A stretch of 64,000 nt of DNA from Rhynchopus sp. YZ270_cl-10. Taxonomy: Eukaryota; Euglenozoa; Diplonemea; Diplonemida; Diplonemidae. The notes beneath the pieces were generated by a model. It saw only the letters and a program-made list of their open reading frames with translations. It was not told the DNA's origin and did no database searches. This document shows, one piece after another, positions 30,870 to 40,943 of this stretch. The translations under genes were made by a program, and so were the position numbers. The stretch's first letter is position 1. Every line of letters begins with the position of its first letter. The stretch covers positions 1,116,001 through 1,180,000 of the forward strand of contig OZ037849.1 of assembly GCA_964035575.1 (NCBI GenBank), written 5' to 3'.

Positions 30870-31910
30870 ATGCGTGCGTCGGTGGTTGCGTGTATGATGC
30901 TGGGTGTTGGCCACGTGGCTGCACAGTGCACAGGAGACTTTGACGTCAGCTTCGGAGGCGTGCAGGCAGCAGGCATTGAGGTGACAGGGTCGTCGCTGAG
31001 CACACCCGGACTGGACCTGTCGGGTATCCACAGCAACCTGCTGGGGATGACTGCGTTCGTCCCGCAGGGCCCATTCCCGCTGAGTGGCGGGGAGACTGTA
31101 ACTGTGCGCTGCTGCACAAGCGAGTGCGAGGTGGTGGTGGGTGCGTACACATGCTTCCCGTGCTCGGCAGGCAAGAACGGAATGATCCCAAGCGTGCTGC
31201 GCAACCTGGGGTTTGATGGTGCTGCGTGCGGGGCTCGCTTTGGGCCCGACTCTCTGAACATGGGGACCTTCCGCTCGCTTCTGGACACCGCAAACCCGGA
31301 GGTGACCTTTACCCTGGATGGCACCACCCAGGGCATGGCTGTGTTCCTCCGTGCTGTGGGCGTGCCGAGCACGCTCAACCTCCCTGCCACTGCGACCTCC
31401 GAATTCGTGCACGCAATGGCCGTCCTCGGGGGACACGACGTCGAGATCACCTCCAGCCAAGCGAGCCTGACCTACACTGCTGCGGGCAACGTGCACGACG
31501 GGATCCAGGCCTGGAACGACAGGGTGTACACCCTCGAAAACGTGGACCCCGAGCTGCAGGCCGCAACGTACTACCGCCCTTCCAAGGTGAAGAGCATTGC
31601 GTCTGGCACGACCATCAGCGTGACCGGGAAGGGCCCCATGACTGTATACATGATTGTGGAGACGAGACACATTGGTGGCAGCAATGACCGCCACGGGAAC
31701 TTCTTCAACACCCTCCCGCTGAACGGATGGACACGCGTCCTCGCCAGCAACGAACCCATCTGGCTGCTCCAGAGCATCAACCGCCGTTCCCCCATGGCTG
31801 TCTTCAAGATGCAGATGGAGGGAGAGCCGGCCCAGTACTCCCCCACCGCCCAATGGTGCCCTCGTCCACAGGGACCGTTCCCATCGTGTGTCTGCCCAGG
31901 ACTGCCTTGA
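30870..31910 (+). CDS. Secreted Cys-containing protein of unknown function
   Basis: 346 residues with signal peptide MRASVVACMMLGVGHVAAQC. Two Cys-rich segments lie at about 75-100 (VRCCTSECEVVVGAYTCFPC) and at the C-terminus (WCPRPQGPFPSCVCPGLP). Between them is a strand-rich domain. The region from about 210 to 320 (DRVYTLENVDPELQAATYYR, GPMTVYMIVETR, GWTRVLASNEPIWLL) resembles an extracellular module I have seen appended to microbial secreted enzymes, but I cannot name it. No membrane helix after the signal peptide, so it is probably secreted or lumenal. Confidence 0.8.
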   Translation: MRASVVACMMLGVGHVAAQCTGDFDVSFGGVQAAGIEVTGSSLSTPGLDLSGIHSNLLGMTAFVPQGPFPLSGGETVTVRCCTSECEVVVGAYTCFPCSAGKNGMIPSVLRNLGFDGAACGARFGPDSLNMGTFRSLLDTANPEVTFTLDGTTQGMAVFLRAVGVPSTLNLPATATSEFVHAMAVLGGHDVEITSSQASLTYTAAGNVHDGIQAWNDRVYTLENVDPELQAATYYRPSKVKSIASGTTISVTGKGPMTVYMIVETRHIGGSNDRHGNFFNTLPLNGWTRVLASNEPIWLLQSINRRSPMAVFKMQMEGEPAQYSPTAQWCPRPQGPFPSCVCPGLP

Positions 31911-32698
31911 ACAGACTCATAACCATCAAGATACCCCGGTTTTGTGATGAACTCCGACACAATATCGAAGGAAAAAAAGATCCCCCAAATTTCATCAACT
32001 TTTCATCCCCCGTTTCAGAGTTGTGAGAGTGTCTTCGTGAATTTTTTTTTTTTCCATATTAGCTTTTAATCGTTGTCATCTTGTAACGTTTTTTTTTAAT
32101 CTCTTTGGGGCACAGTTTAACCATAATAGCCCATTGTGGATAAAAAAATCACGGAAAAGATTAATTGTTTGCTTTTATTAGCGATAGCGATAGTGGTACA
32201 ATGTGTGCACCGAAAGGCACATGCATCGTACACGTTTTCTTTCAGAGGTACACTGTCACGAGAGGGCTTTGTATTTCAACTCTACCTTATTTTTGTTTCG
32301 TTTTGCGATATGAGTCGAGCCTACAACCTCCTTGCGCGAAAGACTTGACGCAGCCCCAAACAAAAGGCTATCCTTGGCCTGTTCGGTACTTCATTTGATG
32401 ATGTGATTGTGTTTACAAGCAGGTGTGGCTAGCTTTCTTAGAACATTGGCCTAGATTGTGTGTGTGCAGATATCTGCACATTTGTCGTGGCTTAGTCGCC
32501 GCGTAAACGCACGGTCGCTGCTTACAACACAGACGGTGTATCACAACGCTGGCAAAAAAAATGCGGTCATCAGATCCACTTTTTTTTTTGTCAGGGACCG
32601 TGTCACTGTCGCTCAAAATGATCGATGATTTGTCCTGAAACTCTCTAAAAATCACTCAATTTAAACACCCCCTCCCTCCTCCCTTCCCCCCCCCCCCC
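31911..32698. other. Intergenic region with repeat fragment
   Basis: No gene seen. 32230-32290 holds a copy of the CACGAGAGGGCTTTGTATTT repeat. Confidence 0.5.
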
Positions 32699-32699
32699 C

Positions 32700-33887
32700 T
32701 AGGTGGGGGCAAAACCTTCAGGACGGGTGAGGCATTTTGACTTTTTTGGACTTCCGCGCAAAGTACCCACAAACCACCCCTCATACCCACCCAGAAATGG
32801 GTCAGAAACACCCTGTGACCCGAAAATCCATGCTAAGGGCGACTCAGAATATGAAAAAATGCAAAAAAATAGTGAAAAAGTGGCCTTTTGACGGTTTTGG
32901 CCATGTTGGGTAAAATGGCCATTTTTGGACAAAAAAATCAAAAAAACAGCAAAATTTCGACGTCATGACAGCTGCTTGGGCACAAACCTACCCCAGGGAG
33001 GTCCTGTGAGTCCATTCCGACCTGTTTTGGACACTTTAGGTACTTTTTTTGGCCGTTTTTTGGTGTTTTTAGGTCAAAAAACATCCCCGGACTATCCCCG
33101 GACTATCCCCGGACCGGACTTGCGCCCTGCTTTCAGACCCACTCTGGGCCAAAAAATGGGTGAAAACCCCCGAAAAAGCACTCCGGGAACCCAGATAGTT
33201 CCAAATATCCACCAGAAACCCACCCAAACACCTCAAAAACATGCCAGAAAAATATTTTTAAAAACACACTTTTTCAAATAAGTTATTATGGAACCTGCCC
33301 AGATGAACTTTTTGAAAAAAGTGTGTTTTTGAAAATATTTTTCTGGCATGTTTTTGAGGTGTTTGGGTGGGTTTCTAGTGGATATTTGGAACTATCTGGG
33401 TTCCCGGAGTGCTTTTTCGGGGGTTTTCACCCATTTTTTGGCCCAGAGTGGGTCCAAAAGCAGGGCGCAAGTCGCGGCCCAGGGACGTCCAGGGTAAAGT
33501 CCAGGGTATTTTTTGACCTAAAAACACCAAAAAACGGCCAAAAAAAGTACCTAAAGTGTCCAAAACAGGTCGGAATGGACTCACAGGACCTCCCTGGGGT
33601 AGGTTTGTGCCCAAGCAGCTGTCATGACGTCGAAATTTTGCTGTTTTTTTGATTTTTTTGTCCAAAAATGGCCATTTTACCCAACATGGCCAAAACCGTC
33701 AAAAGGCCACTTTTTCACTATTTTTTTGCATTTTTTCATATTCTGAGTCGCCCTTAGCATGGATTTTCGGGTCACAGGGTGTTTCTGACCCATTTCTGGG
33801 TGGGTATGAGGGGTGGTTTGTGGGTACTTTGCGCGGAAGTCCAAAAAAGTCAAAATGCCTCAAAAAAATAGGGGTTTTGCCCCCACC
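32700..33887. mobile_element. Long foldback element, two 578 bp arms
   Basis: Bases 32700-33277 are the reverse complement of 33311-33887 over nearly their whole length, with a 33-base spacer (AGTTATTATGGAACCTGCCC). Near 33083-33130 the arms differ: the left has three copies of CCCCGGACTAT-like text, the right a diverged version. Both ends abut C-runs, so target duplications cannot be read. No coding capacity. RNA from it would form a hairpin of almost 600 bp. Confidence 0.9.
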
Positions 33888-34903
33888 TACCCCCCCCCCC
33901 CCCCCGGAAACAAAAGGTTGCGTGAAAAGCATTTTGCACAGTGCTGTCTATTATACATCTCCACTGAGACAATCAAGTTTTCAAAAAAAAAAAAAAAAGA
34001 AAAAAGGGCTTCGGCCAGCATTTGAGTACAGACCCGAGTTCTCCCACCTGGTGGGATGACTCGGCGATTATCGACACAACAAAAATAAAATTTGGACAGT
34101 CTGATTGTCAAAACTTTAAAACCCCCTCGCCTTCGGGTATGCCTAGGGGTCTAAGCGCTCACTTTTCAAAGACCACCCTACCCCCTCCACACAGAAACCT
34201 ATTTTTTTGTTCCCAGATATCCCCAGTTTTGGACCCAACGTGCCCCTTTTTTTGTTTTGAATAAAAATATACCAAATATTTATTACTTAAACGTCATCGC
34301 TTGCTATCCCTTTGCTGGAAACACTGCCCCCCCCATGTTTTTTTTTGTCACGAGCGGGTTGTTGTATTTCAAGTCAAGTTTTTTTTTCTCCTCCTCCATC
34401 ACCCCTGAAAAGGATAGATGCATATCACAGTAGAGGTATGCGAAACCTATTCGGAATGTGTGGTGTTCCTGTACTGTCATTTTGCATCGATCCATCGGAT
34501 ATATTCTGTACGGAATTCTGGAATAGAGGCAAAAGTGTTCACAAAAAGCGTTTTTTTTTTTGAAAAAATGGTCGTTTTTGTTTCCTTTATTCCAATGGTT
34601 CAGTTCAGAATTCGTATTTTATTTAAAGCTAAAGTACGAGAGGTTCGAACACATCAATTCTCTTTGCATGAAGCGTTGTGCCGTTTTGATTCCGTCGTCA
34701 TGATGGAGAGAATAACACACTTCGCTTGGTCGGGAGATTGTTGTTGCAAAATAAGTGAAAAGAAGAATAGAAAAACACACAAACAGTACAGCAATGCACC
34801 ATAGCATCCAACTACCAGTCAGGGTGAAGGTGTGATGAGAAACGACCGAGAGTATTAAACGCTGAGGATATATTTCACCCCCCCACTTCCCCCCGTGCCA
34901 ATG

Positions 34904-35113
34904 ACGACGACCTAGTCATAAACAAGACTGTCGCTTTTTACGAGCACGTTATTAAAAAACCAACCTGGCATTTTACTGGCACCTGCCAATCATTTTTACT
35001 AGTAGTTGGTGTGGCTGAAAGGGGGTGCTATTTTCTGCTATTTTGGGGTCGTCGGCCAAACCCAAGTATGTTATCTAGTAAAAAGCGTCAGTCATGGTGC
35101 TGACTAGGTCGTG
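34904..35113. mobile_element. Short foldback element related to the 24.8 kb element
   Basis: GACGACCTAGTCA...GACTGTCGCTTTTTAC at 34904-34945 pairs with GTAAAAAGCGTCAGTC...TGACTAGGTCGT at 35077-35113. The interior has GTGTGGCTGAAAGGGGGTGC and TATTTTCTGCTATTTT, matching the interior of the 24.8 kb foldback (24946-24995). Confidence 0.65.
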
Positions 35114-35142
35114 ATCGTGTGTCTGCTTTCTTTTCTTTCGGA

Positions 35143-35190
35143 GTGTCAGTGCCTGCGTCCCAGAGGCGTTTGCACTATCAACTTCACTTT
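35143..35190 (+). repeat. GTGCCTGCGTCC...GTTTGCAC repeat
   Basis: Copy of the second part of the 14855 repeat, ending in a pyrimidine-rich stretch (CAACTTCACTTTCTTTTTG). Confidence 0.65.
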
Positions 35191-35397
35191 CTTTTTGCTA
35201 TGCTTGAAAACTAAAAGTGTTTGCGGTCACAACCGCAAAAAGAGAGTTAAAAGCAAAGTGATAAAAGCCTTTTCCTCATCCCCCCCAGTGATTTTCTTTC
35301 AAAAGCATGTTGTGGAAGTTCAGGGACACCACTCACCTCACAACCTCCACAAAAAATAAACAGAACAAAAGACACAAAGCAATATCTTCAAAACACC

Positions 35398-37053
35398 ATG
35401 TGGAAGCGACTCGCAGACAGCACACCTGACGAGATGGCGCCAAACAGTACAACGCTTTCTGCAGACGAGGTCTTGGTGGAGGCTGCCAGGAACGGCGACA
35501 TGACTGCCGTGCAGGTGGGACTTGAGAAGCTCAGCCCAGACACAGACAGCAAAAGGGTCGCTTTCGATGCTGTGCGCGAGGCATGCTTTTGGAACCACAA
35601 TGAATGCCTTGCACTGCTTCTTCCGTATGTTGAGACAACGCAGATGGGCTTTGGGATCCTGCTGAGTGAGTGTGTCTACGCAGACCACACTGCGCGCACG
35701 AAGGTCCTCTTGCAGCATTGGAAGTCAGTCTGCAGCAACGTCGCGTTCGTCCCACACGGGAAGGAGGACATGGAAGACCGTGCCTGTCCAGCCATGTGGG
35801 TGGACCCTGCAGTGTGTGAGGTGCTCATTGATGCAGGGGCAGACATCGAGACAAAGGACGACATGGGACGTTCGCCTCTGCACTGGGCTTGCCGTTCAGG
35901 ATCACTCGAAGTTGTGAAGATGTTGCACAAACAAGGTGCCGGAGTGTGTGTCACGTGCAACTTCGGATACTCATGTCTTATTTTTGCGGCATATCATGGA
36001 CACACCGAGACTGTGCGTTACCTTGTGGGCTTGAAGGATGTGGATGTGAATCACACAGCAAAGAACGGCTGGTCTGCGTTGGTCTGTGCAGTACGACAAA
36101 AGCATGCAGATGTGGTGCAGGTGCTCATTGATGCAGGGGCAGACATCGAAGCAAGAGACGAGGACTTATGTACACCTCTCATGTCTTCTTGCGGGAAAGG
36201 GGAACTCCCGATTGTGAAGATGTTGTTGAAAGCAGGTGCGGAAGTACGTGCCACAGACAAGGTAGGACGCACGTGTCTTATAATGGCTGCAGGCTTTGGA
36301 CACACCGAGACTGTGCGCTATCTTGTGGGCTTGCCGGATATGGACGTCGTAATGAGTATCAAGGATGAGGAAGGCTACACTGCGGTGCTCGTCGCAGCTG
36401 AGCTAGACAGTGCAGATGTGATGAAGGTGCTCATTGATGCAGGGGCAGACATCGAGACGAAGAACAATGAGGGACGATCACCACTTTCCATGGCAAGCAA
36501 ATTCGGGAAACTCGAAGTTGTCAAGGTGTTGGTCAGAGCAGGTGCGAAAGTGTGTGTCACAGACAACATTGGAGGGACATGTCTGACCCTTGCGGGTGGT
36601 CGTGGACACACCGAGACTGTGCGTACTCTTCTCTGCATGCCGGGGGTGGACGTGAATGACTCGTTTCACAGGAACTACACTGCACTGCTCTGCGCAGTGA
36701 GACAGGAGGACTCAGATTTGGTGCAGGTGCTCATTGGGGCAGGGGCAGACATTGAGGTGAAGGACGGCAGTGGATGTTCACCTCTTCACACTGCTTGCGA
36801 GAAAGGGGAACTCGCAATTGTACAGATGTTGGTGGAAGCAGGTGCAGACGTGCGTGTGGTGGACGACAGGGGTAACACGTGTCTTCTTCTTGCGGCAGAT
36901 CACGGACACACCGAGACTGTGCGCTATCTTGTGAACTTGCCAAAAGTGGACGTGAACCACAGAAATATGTCACGTCTCACTGCGTTGGACCGTGCTAGGC
37001 AGAAACAACATGCTGGTGTGGAGCGGGTCATCTCGGAGCGGTTGAGCAACTAA
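35398..37053 (+). CDS. Ankyrin-repeat protein, copy 2, intact
   Basis: 551 residues. Residues 1-130 form a helical region (DEVLVEAARNGDMTAVQVGL) that itself begins like an ankyrin repeat. About twelve ankyrin repeats follow to the end, carrying TPLH-like turns (GRSPLHWACRSGSLEVVKML) and VLIDAGADIE helices. The gene and 90 bases upstream (GTGGAAGTTCAGGGACACCA) are duplicated from, or to, 26130-28442. Compared with that copy it lacks the 606 bp internal duplication. Intracellular adaptor role expected; partner unknown. Confidence 0.9.
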   Translation: MWKRLADSTPDEMAPNSTTLSADEVLVEAARNGDMTAVQVGLEKLSPDTDSKRVAFDAVREACFWNHNECLALLLPYVETTQMGFGILLSECVYADHTARTKVLLQHWKSVCSNVAFVPHGKEDMEDRACPAMWVDPAVCEVLIDAGADIETKDDMGRSPLHWACRSGSLEVVKMLHKQGAGVCVTCNFGYSCLIFAAYHGHTETVRYLVGLKDVDVNHTAKNGWSALVCAVRQKHADVVQVLIDAGADIEARDEDLCTPLMSSCGKGELPIVKMLLKAGAEVRATDKVGRTCLIMAAGFGHTETVRYLVGLPDMDVVMSIKDEEGYTAVLVAAELDSADVMKVLIDAGADIETKNNEGRSPLSMASKFGKLEVVKVLVRAGAKVCVTDNIGGTCLTLAGGRGHTETVRTLLCMPGVDVNDSFHRNYTALLCAVRQEDSDLVQVLIGAGADIEVKDGSGCSPLHTACEKGELAIVQMLVEAGADVRVVDDRGNTCLLLAADHGHTETVRYLVNLPKVDVNHRNMSRLTALDRARQKQHAGVERVISERLSN

Positions 37054-37327
37054 GCACAGTGGCATGAGGTTCATCTTCAAGCCTTTCTTGTTCCTTTGGT
37101 ATGAGGGGCGACAGACACCACCATTGTGGTAGGGAACAAGGCTGAGACAACGTTTCGTGCATCTACCCTTTTCAACAGGGGAATTTTGTCCATTTTTACG
37201 ATAAAAATATGAACTAATCCCTGACTGTGATGAGTCTCGAACTCAACACACAGTCTCAGTTTCGCACTTGCGTTGGAAATTTTCGTAAAGTGCCCCGCCA
37301 ATTAGTTTACCCCCCAAAATGGTAGCA

Positions 37328-37364
37328 CTTTTCCTCTCCCCCCTTCTTCATTTTCCTTCCCTAG
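37328..37364 (+). promoter_or_regulatory. Pyrimidine tract with AG before the sulfatase
   Basis: Dense pyrimidine run ending CCCTAG at 37364, 88 bases before the sulfatase ATG. Candidate splice acceptor. Confidence 0.5.
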
Positions 37365-37452
37365 CTTCGAAGTAGAATTTTGATGAAGTGAAAACACCGA
37401 AACCTCAGAGGATTGACAAAAGTAAACAACACACACGAAAAAAAACAAACAA

Positions 37453-39090
37453 ATGAGGTCACGAAACGCGCTGTTTGTAGCGTTGCTTGCGATAGGTCTA
37501 TTTGATGTCGAGGCGACGAAGCCGAACTTTGTTTTCATTCTGACTGACGATCAGGACATGCAACTTGGGACAGAGGACGTCTACACGCAGTGGGGAAGTG
37601 TGGCCGCACAACCCAAGGTTCAACGCCGTCTTCTCGACAATGGCACGGCAATGGAAAACTTCTTTGTGAACACACCCATCTGTTGCCCCAGCCGCACAGA
37701 GTTCTTTACGGGGCGTTACTTCCACAATGTTCGCGGTGTGAATGGGACTGGCTGCATGCACGTTGACACAGGGAACGTCTCGGACCAGACGCAAGGCCTC
37801 TTTGGGCAGTTCATTAAGAACGGCTACAACGTCGGCATCTTTGGAAAGGTCACGAACGACCAGCTCCCCCAGCTGGAGCACATTGTCGCGCAGCGGAGCG
37901 CCTCCTACATAAGCTCCCCGATTGACTACAACAACTACTTTGGGCTGACCTATTTCAACTACAATGCGAGCGCAGGGGATGTGAAGGGGACGACTGAGAC
38001 GCTCGACAAGGATTCCCCCAAATACGGCACCGCATACCAGACGACGCAGATCGGGAACCGGACGGCGGTGTGGCTGGCGGAGGTGCTTCTGAAGGAGCAG
38101 TTTCCGTTCTTTTTGTATTTGGGGCCGCATGCGCCGCACTACCCTGCGGACCCTGCACCGTGGTATGAGGGCAAATTCGCAGAAGAGAAGGCGCCACGCA
38201 CTCCCAACTACAATGTGGCAAGCCCCGACAAGACACCGCACATCAGGCAGAACGGTGCGATGACAGATGTGATGCAGTGCTGGGAGGATGAGCACTTCCG
38301 CGACCGCTGGCGCACGCTAGTCTCTGTCGATGACCTCGTAGACTTCGTCTTCACCGAGCTCGACGCATACCACCAAACTGAAAACACATACGTCATCTAC
38401 ACCTCCGACCACGGCTACAAACTCGGCCAATGGCGTGTCCCCACCTCCAAAGAGCACCCATACGAAACCGACATCCGCGTCCCCCTCTTCATCTCCGGCC
38501 CCGGCATTGCACCGAAAACAGTTCTCCCGCAGATAACAGGCAATGTAGACCTTCTCCCCACCCTTCTGGAGCTTGCCGGCATCACAACGGACCTACCGGA
38601 CAACGTTGACGGCAAGGAGTTTGCATCAGTACTTCTCGGCAAAGATGTGAAGAAAGACAGACGGACCGCATGGCTCAACGAATATCAATCGGTGGGGACA
38701 TACTGGAGTGACCACTCCAACATGTGGACACCACAGGGGTTTGACTGTGGTGGGCCCTTGCCTTCTGGGCCGGCCGGTGCGGTTGCGCACAACCTCTGTG
38801 TCGAGCAGAACACCACGGGGACAGGGAACTGCTACTACGTGGACTCCGAGAAGTCAAACACGTTCCGTTCCCTCAGGAGGCTCAACGAAACGCACAACAC
38901 AACGTACGTCGAGTACAACTCCGCCTGGGAGTGGTGCCCCACCTGCCCGATCCACAGAGAGTACTACAACGTGACAGCAGACCCCTACCAGATGCACAAC
39001 CTCTACACCACGCTGTCGGAGGAAGTCAAGGCAGCGCTAGTCTCAGAGCTCAACGAGTACTCTGCATGCATGAACGAGGAATGCCCTTGA
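37453..39090 (+). CDS. Secreted or lysosomal sulfatase, N-acetylglucosamine-6-sulfatase-like
   Basis: 545 residues. A signal peptide (MRSRNALFVALLAIGLFDVEA) is followed by KPNFVFILTDDQD with the paired metal Asp residues. CCPSR at 77-81 is the sulfatase signature in which Cys77 becomes formylglycine, and TGRYFHNVRG follows. The second metal site is YTSDHGYKLGQW and the region PYETDIRVPLFISGPGI is typical of the glucosamine-6-sulfatase / heparan-type group. Several Asn-X-Thr/Ser sites suit a glycosylated protein. It would remove sulfate from sugars, perhaps of ingested or external polysaccharide. Codon third positions turn C-rich between about 38320 and 38540. Confidence 0.92.
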   Translation: MRSRNALFVALLAIGLFDVEATKPNFVFILTDDQDMQLGTEDVYTQWGSVAAQPKVQRRLLDNGTAMENFFVNTPICCPSRTEFFTGRYFHNVRGVNGTGCMHVDTGNVSDQTQGLFGQFIKNGYNVGIFGKVTNDQLPQLEHIVAQRSASYISSPIDYNNYFGLTYFNYNASAGDVKGTTETLDKDSPKYGTAYQTTQIGNRTAVWLAEVLLKEQFPFFLYLGPHAPHYPADPAPWYEGKFAEEKAPRTPNYNVASPDKTPHIRQNGAMTDVMQCWEDEHFRDRWRTLVSVDDLVDFVFTELDAYHQTENTYVIYTSDHGYKLGQWRVPTSKEHPYETDIRVPLFISGPGIAPKTVLPQITGNVDLLPTLLELAGITTDLPDNVDGKEFASVLLGKDVKKDRRTAWLNEYQSVGTYWSDHSNMWTPQGFDCGGPLPSGPAGAVAHNLCVEQNTTGTGNCYYVDSEKSNTFRSLRRLNETHNTTYVEYNSAWEWCPTCPIHREYYNVTADPYQMHNLYTTLSEEVKAALVSELNEYSACMNEECP

Positions 39091-39783
39091 AGTAGTGTGG
39101 GGGTCGGGAAAAGGGGGTGAAAAATACCTTGATTTTTTTGTCGTCCATTTTTTGGATATGTGCATTTGTAATATTGTCCCTAGCGGAAGATGTACCCAGT
39201 GAGTCTAATAATCGGTCATTTGGGTATGAGAGGCTTAAGGGTCATCTTATAAACGTTTGTTTGGGTCATACCCCTGGTGGGATATGACCCAATTTTTTTG
39301 TGTGTGTGTGTTTTGTGCATTCATCTTTGTTGCAAAAGCTTTGATTTGACCCTCCCCATCTACCCCCTCTCCCCACACAACAACGTTTTTTGATAAAATG
39401 TAAGTAAAATTTTTTGCGGTTTTTTGCGCTCGCAAAAAAAATACCCCCCAAAGAAGTGGTAAGCGAGAATACCACACCCCACTCGACTGCTCTTCCAATT
39501 CTACTGGATGACTGTCAAACGCAAAAAGGGGTTCCGCGCGCTCGGTCGCTTCAGAGAACCCCTCCCCCTTCTTCCACACAGCGTGTGTATCTCGTGTAAT
39601 ATTGTGTTTTTTTCTTCTCACCCCCTGAACGGAATACCTCCTCCCCAGATCCCGCCCCACTGGCAGTGTCATGACTGTTTTTTTTTTATTTAAGTGCTCT
39701 GCGTCCGCCGATGAACAGTGAGGCGTTTGCACTTTTCAACTTTTTTTTATTGCTGCATTTTACTTCTGGTGACTTAGTTTGTT

Positions 39784-39865
39784 TACCGACCCTTCCCCGT
39801 GAAATTGTCCCTGGCGGCAAAATACCGGTTTTTGGGGGAGAGACAATTTCACGGATGGGTCGGTA
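39784..39865. mobile_element. 82 bp MITE with TA ends
   Basis: TACCGACCCTTCCCCGTGAA then ATTGTC pairs with GACAATTTCACGGATGGGTC then GGTA, a 24 bp imperfect terminal inverted repeat beginning and ending in TA, as in Tc1/mariner-type miniature elements. A longer, diverged copy is in an intron at 42948-43050. Confidence 0.7.
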
Positions 39866-40309
39866 CTGTATTATCTGTCGGAGGGGAAAACGTAAAGCCT
39901 TTGCGATTGGCGATGTTGAGGGGGTTATTTTTTCCAACTTTTTTTTGTAAAGATGTGTGCACGAGAGAAGTACAATTCATCTGTCAAAGTTTCTCTTTAG
40001 GGGCTTAGGTGACTAAGCACGAGAGGCTTAGGTTCATCTTATTAACTATTTTTTTAGCGGCTGAGGTTCATCTTTTGCAAACTTTTCCCGATTCACTTAA
40101 CAAAGTTGTTGCGATAGAAGTTCCTTTTCCCCAGTACCGGTTTGTTTGCTAAAATGCGGAGCACAGCGAGGCTAAGTAAGTCTGCAAGTTTTCCATGTTG
40201 TTGGGAAGTTTCTGCAATAACGGCAACCTCGCAAAAGCTGTTTTGTTTTACTGGGGGAAAGGTTACTAGCATTATTCATCTTACAACTTTTCTTTAAGGG
40301 TGACTTTAA

Positions 40310-40353
40310 GGTGACTAAGCACGAGAGGCTTAGGATCATCTTATAAACTTTTC
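40310..40353 (+). repeat. CTAAGC/GGCTTAG stem-loop repeat, best copy
   Basis: GGTGACTAAGCACGAGAGGC then TTAGGATCATCTTATAAAC. Identical over 40 bases to the copy at 50516-50560. Confidence 0.8.
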
Positions 40354-40799
40354 TTTCTTTTGTTCCGGTGAAGAAACGCGAGAGGCGTTTTTTCTTAACA
40401 TACTTTTCTCTGTATTAGGAATACGGCGGAAGGCATGACAAATATTTCAATATTTTGCACACCCGTTACTTCACCGTCGTGTAGAATAGATGTTAGCTTT
40501 TGGGGGGGGGGGGGGGGGGGGGGTTTTATTGCAGGCCCATCACAAGCTAGGTGTTTTACCAACAAAAAACAACTTTTTTTTTTTTGGTCAGAACAAGAGT
40601 TGCTAATTGTGATGAGGTGTGGCCACTGTTCTGTACGTCTTCGTGAGTTGATGTACATATTTTTTTTTTTTGTAGAAAAAAAACCACCCACTTTTCGCAA
40701 AAACCGGACCCTCTTCGTTTCCTCTCTCCGACAAAAATTCAAACCGAAGATGAATTTATAGCAAAAAAAAAAAGGCTTTTCTACATTATTGTATTTTTC

Positions 40800-40911
40800 T
40801 TCTTTTACCCCTCTCTCTCTGCCTTATCTCCCCCCTCCCCCTCGCCTTCCCCTTCCCCCTCTCCAAATTGCTTCAATTTTGTTTTTCTTCAATACCCTCT
40901 ACTGTCTTCAG
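40800..40911 (+). promoter_or_regulatory. Long pyrimidine tract with AG before the HACD fusion gene
   Basis: About 110 bases of near-pure pyrimidine end in CTTCAG at 40911, 32 bases before the ATG at 40944. The clearest acceptor-like signal in the window. Confidence 0.6.
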
Positions 40912-40943
40912 TCATCAACAAAACCGCAACACAAACCATAACT

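Larger units (their letters stand above)
39091..40943. other. Intergenic region with MITE, stem-loop repeats and long pyrimidine tract
   Basis: No gene seen. Stem-loop repeats at 39225, 40008 and 40310, a G-run at 40501-40523, and repeat fragment at 39705-39750. Confidence 0.6.

Noticed and set aside
30573-31853. 426-codon minus-strand open frame
   Set aside because: It is antisense to the secreted-protein gene, crosses a repeat, and has no recognisable domain; GC-rich genes here commonly leave the opposite strand open.
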